The notes beneath the pieces are model-generated. The model was not told where the DNA came from. It searched no databases and saw only the letters and a program-made list of their open reading frames with translations. From the NCBI GenBank assembly GCA_024195265.1, contig JAJLRJ010000004.1, positions 3,864,159 through 3,928,158 on the forward strand: a stretch of DNA of 64,000 nt. The letters run 5' to 3'. A program made the position numbers and the translations under genes. This DNA is from Dendrophyllia cribrosa. Lineage: Eukaryota > Cnidaria > Anthozoa > Scleractinia > Dendrophylliidae. Below, piece after piece: positions 1-9,016 of the stretch. How positions within the stretch are numbered: position 1 is the first letter of the stretch; the number at the start of each line of letters is the position of its first letter.

Positions 1-2238
1 ATTCTATTCACCTTGACAGAATATTTTCCATTTCGGGTTATGTTTACAGTTTGCTTTAAGGCCGCTTTACTTCCCAGACGGGACGAATCCCTCGATATTA
101 AAGCGTCGCGTGGAACACACTTGAAATCTTTTCACAGATTCATGGAATCAATAAACCGTCTCTCCATTTCAAAACAATACCGGCTTATATTCGAAGAACT
201 ATCCGTATATTTGCTTGCTTTGACTTACTGAACCTAACACTGGTGAACAGAGCCGGTGACTAATTCCCTCTAACCACTGCTAAACAAAACTGAAAATATA
301 AAACAACAGCTACTCACTCAGCACGCGACTGTCCTGCTGTGTTTGTTTACGGTTAAGTTATTTTTAGTTCAAAATCGATCTTCGCTTTTCTCGCTTTTTT
401 CTGACTTTTCTATGGTACGAGCACTAATTATTCAGGTTCATTTCATTTTATATTTTGCTGTGACCAAAATAAAATTCGAATCGGTCCACAAATGCCAATA
501 GATCTTCTCACAAACGACGCGCCACTTGGAGCTTGCCGGATGTAGTAACTTTCAATTCAACGCCGATAAAAACAAACAGCCGCCGAAATAGGTCACTTTC
601 AACTTCAAAACTTTGGATGAAATCGTGGAGTCAATTGGAGTCAATTAGGTTTTTGAGGAAGTTTGTGCCTTAAATGACTGGAATTGGGTATTATTTGGCT
701 TTTGACTCGCCTTTTTTATCGATCCAGCCAATTTAAAATATGCATTACCGATGACTACAAACAGACATGGACGACAACAGTCAAACTACACCACTATAAT
801 TTTTTTCAACGGGTCCACTCCACTTTAAGAAAAACATTTCCTGGCACATTATTAATAGAGGAATAAGGTACGTATTGTTTTTATTTCCAACCTTTACATT
901 AAAGCGAGGAAATCCATGTACAACTTTGTCTAAAATACTGCGTTCTTCGGTTCCACCGGAAGTCATTTACCCGAATTTTACCCAAAGCACGCCGGGAAGA
1001 TGGTAATATCCTCCTTTAACAGACACGATCGTTTCGAAATCGTATCAACGGATTTGATCGGACCGTTGTGGCTGCTATAAATCCCGGCATAAGCTGATTT
1101 CAGTTATTCAACACTGGTCATTCAACAGCACAAAAGCAACAGCACATTAGGACTAAAACACAACATCACGTAAATCCATTATATTTGTAACTTTATTCTA
1201 TGATCATTCTAAATAAACGCGTGGGTTCCCTATGTCATGGGAAAACCGAATCCAGTTAAGCATTTAAAGCACTAACTCGTCATTTCAGGTTAATCGTTGC
1301 AGCCTTTTTTAGCATTTCCTTTCGAAGAAAAGGAAAATCTTGAAATCTTGTTATTTCGTTCCCGCTGCCGCTAATTAAGTTGGCGGCTCGTGGCACGCTT
1401 GCGTCACATCCGCATGCATAAATCCCACTGTCTATATATATGACGTCACAATGCCAGCGTCCAGCGTGAATTAGCTGTGTACTCCCAGCCAATGAGAAAA
1501 GATACGGTGAGCAAACTATCATAATTATAACGTTTAGATTCACCTTTATATGCCTTTTTTTTAAATGAGTGGCTAGACAAAGTTGACAATGTTGCATTAT
1601 GGTTCTGTTTTATTGACTCATGGGGCACGTTTTTCGGGATTCTCGTTATTTTTTCGGTTCACCGCAATATGGTAACATCAGAATGTATAGAATGGTGGTG
1701 TTGTTATTAACCCGCAAACCAAGTAGACTTGGTTTGGCAACTTATACTTTTATTGCTTAGCCTGCTACAAAATTTGAATCTTTAATGTAACATTGAACAC
1801 ACAAAAAAACTTTCCTGCTTTACAAGTTATAGGGACTTTCGAGAAACGGACTCCTCAGATAGAAATTCTCTTGGAAATTTGTCATATTCCGCGTACGTAT
1901 CATCAATAGTAAGAAGCCGTTATGTAATATGTGAATTAGAAAGTTACTGTTATTAATTATCAAACAATACTTACAGACAACGCCTTGTCCTCCTGAAAAG
2001 CAAAAAGAAAACATCACGCTTATTAATTGATCAAAATGACAAATTAGTGGAACAAAAGAGTGATATCTTATTTTGTGCGTGGAGGATTTTAAGTAATAAA
2101 TGTTTCGAATAAGGGCGAATCCTTCCAGGGATAACCCCAGATTCTTTAACGTTTGTTGCGGGGTTTCAACATAGGTTGTTATTGGAAGCAAAAGAATAAG
2201 AACAAGTCACTAGTCAAGAGTAATTTGCATCATACTAC
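1..2238. other. No gene recognised
   Basis: This stretch is AT-rich and all its reading frames are short. A TATA-like box (TATAAA) lies at 1076-1081, and about 130 bases later there is an AATAAA-like signal near 1211. This pairing could be the remnant of a solo LTR or of another small transcribed repeat, but no second copy or terminal repeat was found in the window to test it. No protein family was recognised on either strand. Confidence 0.4.
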
Positions 2239-2571
2239 CACAGGACGAAATAATGAATTTACTAACCTTTAAGAGAAAATTAAATTTTACTTAAAGGTAT
2301 CGAAAATCTTTAAGTTGAGACGTAAATACTCTTAAATGTATTAAAGTAAGTAAGTATCTTCAAGATGTGTTTAAGAACATTTAAGTTATCTTTAATTCAA
2401 CTTTTCAAAACCCTTAAAGGCAACTTAAATTGTTCGTTACTTGCCGTTTAGTGTTGTCAAGTAAAGGCTTATTTAAGTAATTTACAGTGCACTTAAAGAT
2501 AGTCGAAATTGTTCTTTAAGTTTTCTTTAATGAACCTTTACTTGCACTTAAAGTCGTTATTTCGTCCTGTG
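2239..2571. mobile_element. CACTA/EnSpm-like MITE with clustered TTTAAG motifs
   Basis: Perfect 15-bp terminal inverted repeats, CACAGGACGAAATAA at the left and its complement at 2557-2571, bound a 333-bp element. Both ends are flanked by the trinucleotide TAC, which fits a 3-bp target duplication. A CAC-starting terminus with a 3-bp duplication is the pattern of the EnSpm/CACTA superfamily. The interior holds about twelve TTTAAG/CTTAAA hexamers in under 300 bp, in both orientations, resembling the subterminal binding-site arrays of that superfamily. It carries no coding region, so it would be non-autonomous. Confidence 0.65.
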
Positions 2572-2924
2572 TACGTTTTTAAGATTTTTCAGGTATTATT
2601 ATTTTTTTTTTACTTGTTAAACGTACTGGCATCTTCATTCTGGACAATTGGCAGCTTAATCAGCAAATGCGTTTATTTAATTATTGTTTGCTGCTGAGAA
2701 ATGGTCGAACTAAACAAATACAAATCCTTTCAGCGGTATGAAAACTGGGATGAGCCAGGTTTGAATTTTTACCTTGGTTCAACTTCGCCCGATTACCCCA
2801 AAAACTGGGCTTGGCTTCCAAAATAGCAATCTGGAAAGCCTAATGCAACTGTTATATGACTTTGACTGTATTTTAAATGAACGTTATTACATGGTCTCCC
2901 GTATCGACCATAGAAATGACGAGG
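2572..2924. other. No feature recognised
   Basis: The stretch between the CACTA-like MITE and the dispersed repeat has only short frames without recognisable domains. No inverted or tandem repeat was seen in it. Confidence 0.35.
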
Positions 2925-3128
2925 TAAATATCATGGGTTATGGCGCTGCTGGGGGTCAGTGACTCCAAAATGACCGCCAAGATGGCCGCCATCGTGGATT
3001 TTGCAAAGAATTCAAATTTATCGGGAAAATGTAGAAATTGCAAATATTTTTTGGCAAAAATAAAAGTACGTGGCGTTTTTTTTTTTTACCGAATGGCTTG
3101 AACTCATGCTACTTCTGACGTCATATTT
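2925..3128 (+). repeat. Left part of a dispersed repeat (copy A)
   Basis: The sequence around GACCGCCAAGATGGCCGCCA and the AT-rich stretch after it has a clear diverged counterpart at about 46335-46600. The similarity resumes in copy A at about 3715 (GTTACCATGGGAACC) and continues past the Ngaro insertion. Copy A is therefore one repeat split by a minisatellite and then by a retrotransposon. No coding potential was seen. Confidence 0.6.
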
Positions 3129-3675
3129 GGGCGATGTGGCAGGTCTCGTAAGGTCTCACACCATTGGTTTGAAACCCTTCCAGAGAACAATACAACAAAC
3201 AACAGAAACAATGGAGCTGCTACACTACTGAACATACTGGGCGATGTACAGTGTAGCATGTCTCGTAAAGTCTCACACCATTGGTTTGATACCCTTCAAG
3301 AGAACAATACAACAAACAACAGAAACAATGGAGATGATACACTACCAAACATACTGGGCGATATAGCAGGTCTCGTAAGGTGTCACACCATTGGTTCGAA
3401 ACCCTTCGAGAGAACAATACAACAAACAACAGCAACAATGGAGCTGATACACTACTGAACATACTGGGCGATGTACAGTGTAGCAGGTCTCGTAAGGTCT
3501 CACATCATTGGTTTGAAACCTTTCAAGAGAACAATACAACAAACAACAGCAACAATGGAGCTGATACACTACTGAACATACTGGGCGATGTACAGTGTAG
3601 CATGTCTCGTAAAGTCTCACACCATTGGTTTGAAACCCTTCAAGAGAACAATACAACAAACAACACAAACAATGG
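3129..3675 (+). repeat. Minisatellite, five units alternating 110 and 117 bp
   Basis: Unit starts (GGGCGAT) are at 3129, 3239, 3356, 3466 and 3583, giving lengths of 110, 117, 110 and 117 bp plus a partial fifth unit of about 93 bp. The longer units differ by a short insertion giving GATGTACAGTGTAGC. Units share the core ACACCATTGGTTTGAAACCC and a purine-rich AACAATACAACAAACAAC stretch. The array sits inside the dispersed repeat, because the homologous repeat at 46.3-46.7 kb lacks it. Long open frames on both strands here are by-products of the repetition. Confidence 0.85.
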
Positions 3676-3822
3676 CTCCTAGCCTTAAAAAACAGAAGCA
3701 GCCGTCACGGCTACACTACCGTCATATTTCGTTACCATGGGAACCGATTGTTACCAAACTTTACCAATGAAAATGTGTCTCGAGGATAAACGAACAGCTA
3801 CGGAAGACGGCATGAGCTGATA

Positions 3823-3979
3823 ATAAATGTATTTATCATGGGTTACGTAACCTCATTTTTGGGCGTTTGTGACACTTTGTCACAATGCTTCATTAGCGGG
3901 GTGTCGGGTATATATACGGTGAGGCCTTCATTTGTATTCATTCGAGTCATACGACCGCACTCTGTTCGCCTCTAAATTA
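3823..3979 (+). repeat. Ngaro A1 repeat with promoter
   Basis: The 157-bp left split direct repeat ends on the A of the first ATG of the Gag-like frame. A TATA box (TATATATA) at 3909-3916 lies about 63 bp before that ATG, so A1 probably supplies the promoter and 5' leader. An identical copy (A2) is at 8218-8374. Confidence 0.85.
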
Positions 3980-4779
3980 TGTCCGACACTGGAAACGGCG
4001 TAGAATCAAATCTTGAGGTTCCTTTTGACGACTCTTCACAACGGACTCCTATTCCGCCTTCTTCGTCTCCGCTACAACAGTCTCCTGACTTAGCATCGAC
4101 GTTTTCTCTCTTTAAGGATTATTTCGACAAGAAATTGACCGCGTTGAAGCACGACATCCAGGAAGACTCCTTAAGCAACAGTGATTCTATTGCTAAGAAG
4201 TTGAAAGAGGAATCCAAAATATCCTTCAAGTTTGAGGGGAACAAAAGGCAGTTCTACTTCAATTCCGGCCTTGCAGAGAAGGTTCAATCGGCTTCCACCG
4301 CTCTCGCTAAAAGGAAATTTGAAGTCGCCCGCTCTTATCTAGAAGAGCTAGACGCTGACATAAAGAAACGGAACAAACTTGTCAGATTGGCCGATAAATC
4401 CGCTGCCGGTTGGGACTTGGTCAACGAATATTTATCTGACGAATTGGCTAGCGGATCGGAGGACGAAAAGCGAATTCGACGCGCAGAGCAGAGGGCCCTT
4501 CGCAAACGAAAAGATCGGCAGCAGCAGAAAATGAAGTCCGCAGCCAGGCAGAGTCAACCATCTGCAACCACCACTTCTTTTGCTGGCCAGCGTCAGTGCA
4601 ATTTTGCTTCCGCTTCTCGTTCCTTTGCACCCGCTAGTAAAGCAAAGCCTGGCGATTTCTGCTTCGCTTGTGGTCGGCAAGGTCATTGGAGATCCGAGTG
4701 TCCTGGACATTCCCAACCCAGACCTTCAAGTTCCAGCCAGTTGAATTCCGGTTTCTCCTCAAACCTTGGAGGTAAATAA
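3979..4779 (+). CDS. Ngaro ORF1, Gag-like protein with CCHC zinc knuckle
   Basis: The 266-residue protein would bind element RNA and form the particle used in reverse transcription. The first half is acidic and then helical and lysine/arginine rich. The stretch around residues 160-185 is strongly basic (RRAEQRALRKRKDRQQQK). A CCHC knuckle, CFACGRQGHWRSEC, lies near residues 227-240 and is followed by a Ser-rich tail. The start is the ATG that begins at the last base of repeat A1, the first in frame after the TATA box. The next frame begins about 45 bp after its stop. The knuckle identifies the class; the rest is not conserved enough to name. Confidence 0.8.
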   Translation: MSDTGNGVESNLEVPFDDSSQRTPIPPSSSPLQQSPDLASTFSLFKDYFDKKLTALKHDIQEDSLSNSDSIAKKLKEESKISFKFEGNKRQFYFNSGLAEKVQSASTALAKRKFEVARSYLEELDADIKKRNKLVRLADKSAAGWDLVNEYLSDELASGSEDEKRIRRAEQRALRKRKDRQQQKMKSAARQSQPSATTTSFAGQRQCNFASASRSFAPASKAKPGDFCFACGRQGHWRSECPGHSQPRPSSSSQLNSGFSSNLGGK

Positions 4780-4822
4780 AAACCTTCCCAAGAACTTGGA
4801 GTAAAAGTTAAGTATTTATTTT

Positions 4823-6818
4823 GTGATTATGGATTTTTCCAGCTTAGAGTTTTTCAGAGAAAGAGACTCTAGTTCTTTAGTCGATTTCGATTACGATCGA
4901 AATCTATTCGAATATGAACAGAACTCTGTTTTGCCTGTACTGAAAGGCAGGCTTAAGGCCGCGCTCCATTATTGGTATTCTATTGGCGCCAATAGCTTTG
5001 TTACTGATACTATCAAGTTCGGTTATCGCATCCCTTTTTCGTAACAATAGGTCAGCTTTGGACAATGCGTTGTTTGTCGAGTCGGCTATATCTGAATTAG
5101 TTTGCAATCACTCGGTGGTTGAGGTACCCTTTGTCCCACACGTTGTTAACCCGCTTTCTGTGTCGATTCAATCGTCAGGCAAGAAAAGGCTTATTCTCGA
5201 TTTGAGGCATGTCAACCAGTCTATTTGGAAGCAGAAGTTTAAGAGCGAAGATTGGAGGGTCTTGTTATCATATGTAAACAAGGGTGGTTTCCTTTTCAGT
5301 TTTGATCTCAAGTCTGGCTATCATCATTTTGATATTTTTCCAGATCATCAAACTTTTTTGGGGTTTTCCTGGAATTTTTCTGGAACTGTCAGATATTTTT
5401 GTTTCACAGTTCTCCCTTTCGGCCTTAGTTCCGCCCCGTACATTTTTACCAAATGTCTCAGGCCGCTTGTTAAGTTTTGGAGTGGCATCAAAATAGTCGT
5501 GTTTCTCGACGACGGGTGTGGTGAGGGTGATTCATTGCGAATTGCTAAGGATCATTCATTGCTCGTTCGGACATCGCTGGGTTATGCAGGTTTTGTCGCT
5601 AATTCCGCTAAGTCTACTTGGGAACCTACGCAGTCACTTGTTTGGTTGGGTTTGAACTGGAATCTTGTTTCTGGTTCGTTTTCTATCTCTGATAGGCGTA
5701 TTTCCAACTTTATTGGTTTTTTAGAGAAATTCCTTCAATCGGCTCCGTACGTCACTGCTCGGGATTGCGCCTCGATCGCAGGCCATGTTATGTCAATGTC
5801 ACCAGTCTTGGGTAATTTGACTCGTCTTAAGACCCGTTTTTTGTACAAGGTCATAGACTCCAGGTCTTCGTGGGATTCTCGGTTCAATATCGGGCTTCAT
5901 AACGATTGTCTTTCGGAAATATTTTTCTGGAAAAACAATATCGCGAGCCTTAATTCTAGACTTATAGTGCCTTATCAGGCGCCTTGTTTGCTTAGTTTTT
6001 CAGATGCTAGTAACGTAGCCTGTGGCGCTTACCTTGTCGGTACTAGCCAAGTATGCCACCGTATGTGGAGTCCATGTGAGGCTATGAAGAGCTCTACATG
6101 GAGAGAACTTAAAGCCGTGTTTTTTGCTTTAACATCGTTTAAGGATTCAGTTCAGGGCAAGTCCGTTAAATGGCACTCTGACAATCAAGGGGCGGTCCGT
6201 ATAGTTGACATAGGGAGTCCTAAAGCAGAATTGCATTCTATTGCGCTTGAGATTTTTGATTTCTGTAGGATTTTTAATGTTCGTCTTGTTCCTCAATGGG
6301 TTCCCAGAGAGCTTAATGTTTGTGCTGATGAAATTAGCAACATTATCGATTACGACGACTGGTATACTACCCAGGAGTTTTTTGCCCATTTAGATTCTAT
6401 CTGGGGTCCCCATACCGTTGATAGGTTTGCTAACGCGTCCAATGCCCATCTCCCTAGATTCAATTCTAGGTTTTGTGTATCAGGCTCAGAAGCTGTTGAC
6501 GCTTTTTCAGTCTCTTGGACGGCAGAGAATAATTGGCTCGTTCCGCCAGTACATTGTATCACAAGGGTGATCCAACATCTTGTTTCATGTGGCGCCTTTG
6601 GGACTTTAGTGGTCCCTTATTGGCCGTCTAACGTTTTTTGGCCTTTTCTATTTGCGAGCTCGCTTGATTTTCAACCATACGTTGTTGGGTCCATTTACTT
6701 CCCAGATCCCTCGGGGATATTTGCTCTTGGGTGTTATAAGGATTCGCTCATAGGCTCTGATAAGTTCAATAGTGCGGTTCTAGCTGACAGAATTGACGCT
6801 AGGGGTCACAGTTCTTAG
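4823..6818 (+). CDS. Ngaro ORF2, reverse transcriptase and RNase H (one frame break)
   Basis: The main frame (4983-6818, 611 residues) holds a DIRS-type reverse transcriptase. Visible landmarks are the LDLRHVN block, FSFDLKSGYHH, LPFGLSSAPYIFTK and the catalytic FLDDG near residue 175. An RNase H domain follows (SDAS, ELKAVFFAL, HSDNQGA), with its acidic residues present. The upstream frame 4823-5044 encodes the usual N-terminal lead into this domain (YWYSIGANSFVTDTIKFGY), so the protein really begins near 4823-4829. The two frames are joined through a T-run near 5033-5037, where a one-base change of frame is needed. This could be a recent indel or programmed slippage; the sequence alone does not decide. 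The C-terminal part beyond RNase H (about residues 460-611) has no family I recognise. Confidence 0.85.
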
Positions 6819-7034
6819 GCATGGCGTTTTTTCTTTTATGCCGAGTGGTTTTTTGACTGCAGTGACGTTCGCACTGGTCAGTGGTTATGTTCGTGAGTTC
6901 AAGAAGTTTCGTCTGCTTGTTCCTTGACTGTGTTTCGAATGAAACTAGTTTGCCGAGTGGCTTGATTCTCGCCTAGTGGCGTTGTGCAGATTTGTACAGG
7001 GTTGTACAGGGTTGTTTTTTGCGTTGTAAATTAG
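6819..7034 (+). other. Spacer between Ngaro ORF2 and ORF3
   Basis: About 216 bases without a significant frame separate the RNase H stop from the open frame of the recombinase. The frame of ORF3 has a stop at 7032-7034 and no ATG immediately after it, so how ORF3 is started is not obvious. Confidence 0.5.
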
Positions 7035-8099
7035 TTTCACGTTTGTTATGATATTTATTTTTGCAATGCTAACGTTGTTCCCATAGATTTTGTCAGAGGG
7101 GCTTTACAGCCTGGTTTTCAACATGTTGAAGACAGCCGCCTCAAGGTATTAGCTCAGGAGCTCCCTGAAGTTCTTCTCAAGAGCAAAAGCGCAAATACAG
7201 CTAAGAAGTATGAAAGAGGTTTTAATGCATGGAGGAAATGGGCTTCACAGTTCAAGGAGATTGTAATTTTTCCCGCTTCTAGCGTTTATGTTTCTTTATT
7301 TTTTCTTAGTTTGATACAAGAATCGGTTTCTTGTAACATTATTGACGAAGTCCATTACGGGCTTAGGTGGTTTCATGATTTAGCAGGTCATCCCGACCCA
7401 TGTAATTCACCTGTTGTTATTCCATTATTGGAATCTGCCAAAAGGCTTCTTAGTGTTCCGATTAGAAAGAAAGAACCAGTTACTCCTGAGGTTGTTCAGC
7501 GCTTGTTTGCGCATTATGGCTCCGCTTCCGCTAGTTTATCTGATTTACGTTTGTTCAGTTTGTGTGTTTTGGGTTATGCGGGATTTTTCCGTTTCAACGA
7601 GTTAGTTCAATTGCGCAGGTGTGATTTTCTATTTGAAGATTCTTTCATGAGAATTTTTGTTCAGCGTAGCAAGACGGACATTTATAGGGATGGAGCTTGG
7701 GTTGTCATTGCTAAAACCCTAAAGCCTACTTGTCCTGTTATGTTAACCCTTCGTTATTTTTCAGTTGCTTCGTTTTCAGAAGACAGTGAAGTTTTCATTT
7801 TCCGTCCACTTGTTTTCTGCAGCAGCAATGGAACTTATCGTTTTCGTGGGTCTGCCCCATTGTCCTACTCTAGGGCGCGCGAGATAGTGCTTTCCGCTTT
7901 TGAGGCCGTTGGCCTCTCCAAACAAGATTATGGGCTTCACAGCCTTAGAGCTGGAGGCGCCTCCGCCGCGGCAAATGCCCAGATTTCTGATCGTTTGTTT
8001 AAGAGACACGGACGTTGGAAATCAGACAAGGCTAAGGATGGCTACATAAAGGATAATACTCTTGCTTTGTTGTCGGTTTCATTGTCATTGGGTATTTAA
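7035..8099 (+). CDS. Ngaro ORF3, tyrosine recombinase
   Basis: This enzyme would integrate the circular DNA form of the element by site-specific recombination. The frame is open from 7035 to 8099. An N-terminal core-binding part (ANTAKKYERGFNAWRKWA, about 7188-7241) precedes the catalytic domain. Catalytic landmarks are all visible: box I Arg in GFFRFNELVQL, the beta-hairpin Lys in RSKTD, HSLR, the GRW block and the nucleophile Tyr in KDGYIKD near the end. No in-frame ATG precedes the core-binding part, so translation may start on a non-AUG codon, by splicing, or by coupling to ORF2. The stop lies 27 bp before B1. Confidence 0.85.
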   Translation, partial: FHVCYDIYFCNANVVPIDFVRGALQPGFQHVEDSRLKVLAQELPEVLLKSKSANTAKKYERGFNAWRKWASQFKEIVIFPASSVYVSLFFLSLIQESVSCNIIDEVHYGLRWFHDLAGHPDPCNSPVVIPLLESAKRLLSVPIRKKEPVTPEVVQRLFAHYGSASASLSDLRLFSLCVLGYAGFFRFNELVQLRRCDFLFEDSFMRIFVQRSKTDIYRDGAWVVIAKTLKPTCPVMLTLRYFSVASFSEDSEVFIFRPLVFCSSNGTYRFRGSAPLSYSRAREIVLSAFEAVGLSKQDYGLHSLRAGGASAAANAQISDRLFKRHGRWKSDKAKDGYIKDNTLALLSVSLSLGI

Positions 8100-8126
8100 T
8101 TTACTTCCCGTTCTTTTAGTTCGCCA

Positions 8127-8374
8127 GTACACGGCTCGTGTTGACACACCCCATAAGTGGTTGCTTATTACATGGTAAATGATTTATATTCGGTTGAGCG
8201 GGGGAGCGTATTAGAATATAAATGTATTTATCATGGGTTACGTAACCTCATTTTTGGGCGTTTGTGACACTTTGTCACAATGCTTCATTAGCGGGGTGTC
8301 GGGTATATATACGGTGAGGCCTTCATTTGTATTCATTCGAGTCATACGACCGCACTCTGTTCGCCTCTAAATTA
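8127..8374 (+). repeat. Ngaro B1 and A2 repeats (overlapping)
   Basis: B1 (8127-8223) and A2 (8218-8374) overlap by ATAAAT. This fused B1/A2 block reproduces the circle junction expected when the element ends A1 and B2 are joined, which is how Ngaro elements are thought to rebuild their ends during reverse transcription. Confidence 0.85.
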
Positions 8375-8591
8375 AATACCCAATGGCTATATTAGCATTC
8401 AGGAGGTTTATTTTTTCTATTCTTGGCTTGCCATGTTTTGTTTTGTTTTTTCACATTATACTAGATTATGTTGTGATCGTAATCTTCATGCTAGACATTA
8501 CAGTTACTGCTCTGTTATTATTTTGCGCCACATTGGTTATTGACATATATCTTGTAATTTAATTGACATGGAGGACATAATAAAGAGGCCC
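8375..8591. other. Ngaro spacer between A2 and B2
   Basis: About 217 bp of AT-rich sequence unique in the window sits between A2 and B2. Spacers at this position are usual in Ngaro elements. No coding potential was recognised. Confidence 0.5.
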
Positions 8592-8688
8592 GTACACGGC
8601 TCGTGTTGACACACCCCATAAGTGGTTGCTTATTACATGGTAAATGATTTATATTCGGTTGAGCGGGGGAGCGTATTAGAATATAAAT
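8592..8688 (+). repeat. Ngaro B2 repeat (right end)
   Basis: This is the second 97-bp B copy and ends in ATAAAT. The host sequence TGTCTTG follows directly. No target-site duplication is evident, as expected for recombinase-driven insertion. Confidence 0.85.
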
Positions 8689-8858
8689 TGTCTTGAAATA
8701 ATCCGAGAAAAGTCTTAAGGGGGTGGCTTCCAAATCCCCCCCAATGAAAATGTGTCTCGAGGATAAACGAACAGCTACGGAAGACGGCATGAGCTGATAA
8801 AAAATTGTCTTGAATAATCCGAGAAAAGTCTTAAGGGGGTGGCTTCCAAATCCCCCCC
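8689..8858 (+). repeat. Tandemly repeated host unit forming the Ngaro target
   Basis: The 60 bp left of the element (3763-3822) recur identically at 8742-8801, and the bases right of it (8689-8741) recur with one indel at 8806-8858. The host therefore carried two tandem units of about 115 bp. The Ngaro element sits in the first, and the second is intact. The intact unit shows the pre-insertion sequence at the same place (AAAAAT at 8800-8805). Confidence 0.8.
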
Positions 8859-9016
8859 TGTACGCGAGAGGGTAATAGAGTTTGCAAAAGTTTGCCTCAC
8901 GTTGCATTTAACGTCATTTTCATGCATGAATATATTCTTACTGACCCAATTATAGGAGGCAATCACTGAGCAATCAGACTGTTATTCAACGGGAAGAAAC
9001 CATACAGGCTAGGGTA

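Larger units (their letters stand above)
3823..8688 (+). mobile_element. Complete Ngaro-type (DIRS order) tyrosine-recombinase retrotransposon
   Basis: The element has the split direct repeat layout typical of Ngaro elements: A1 (3823-3979), coding region, B1 (8127-8223), A2 (8218-8374), B2 (8592-8688). A1 and A2 are both 157 bp, B1 and B2 both 97 bp, and within each pair the copies look identical. B1 and A2 overlap by the six bases ATAAAT, which also begin A1 and end B2. The reading frames in order are a Gag-like protein with a zinc knuckle, reverse transcriptase-RNase H, and a tyrosine recombinase. No methyltransferase frame was seen, which separates it from classical DIRS1. Identical repeats suggest a young insertion, although the pol frame is broken once near 5037. 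Confidence 0.9.

Noticed and set aside
1981..1998. Possible 18-nt exon on the minus strand between TTTTCAG and GTAAGTATT
   Set aside because: No partner exon or recognisable protein nearby; such small matches occur by chance.
3220..3682. Long cysteine-rich and Asn/Thr-rich open frames on both strands
   Set aside because: They run through the 110/117-bp minisatellite and repeat with its period, so they are by-products of the tandem units.
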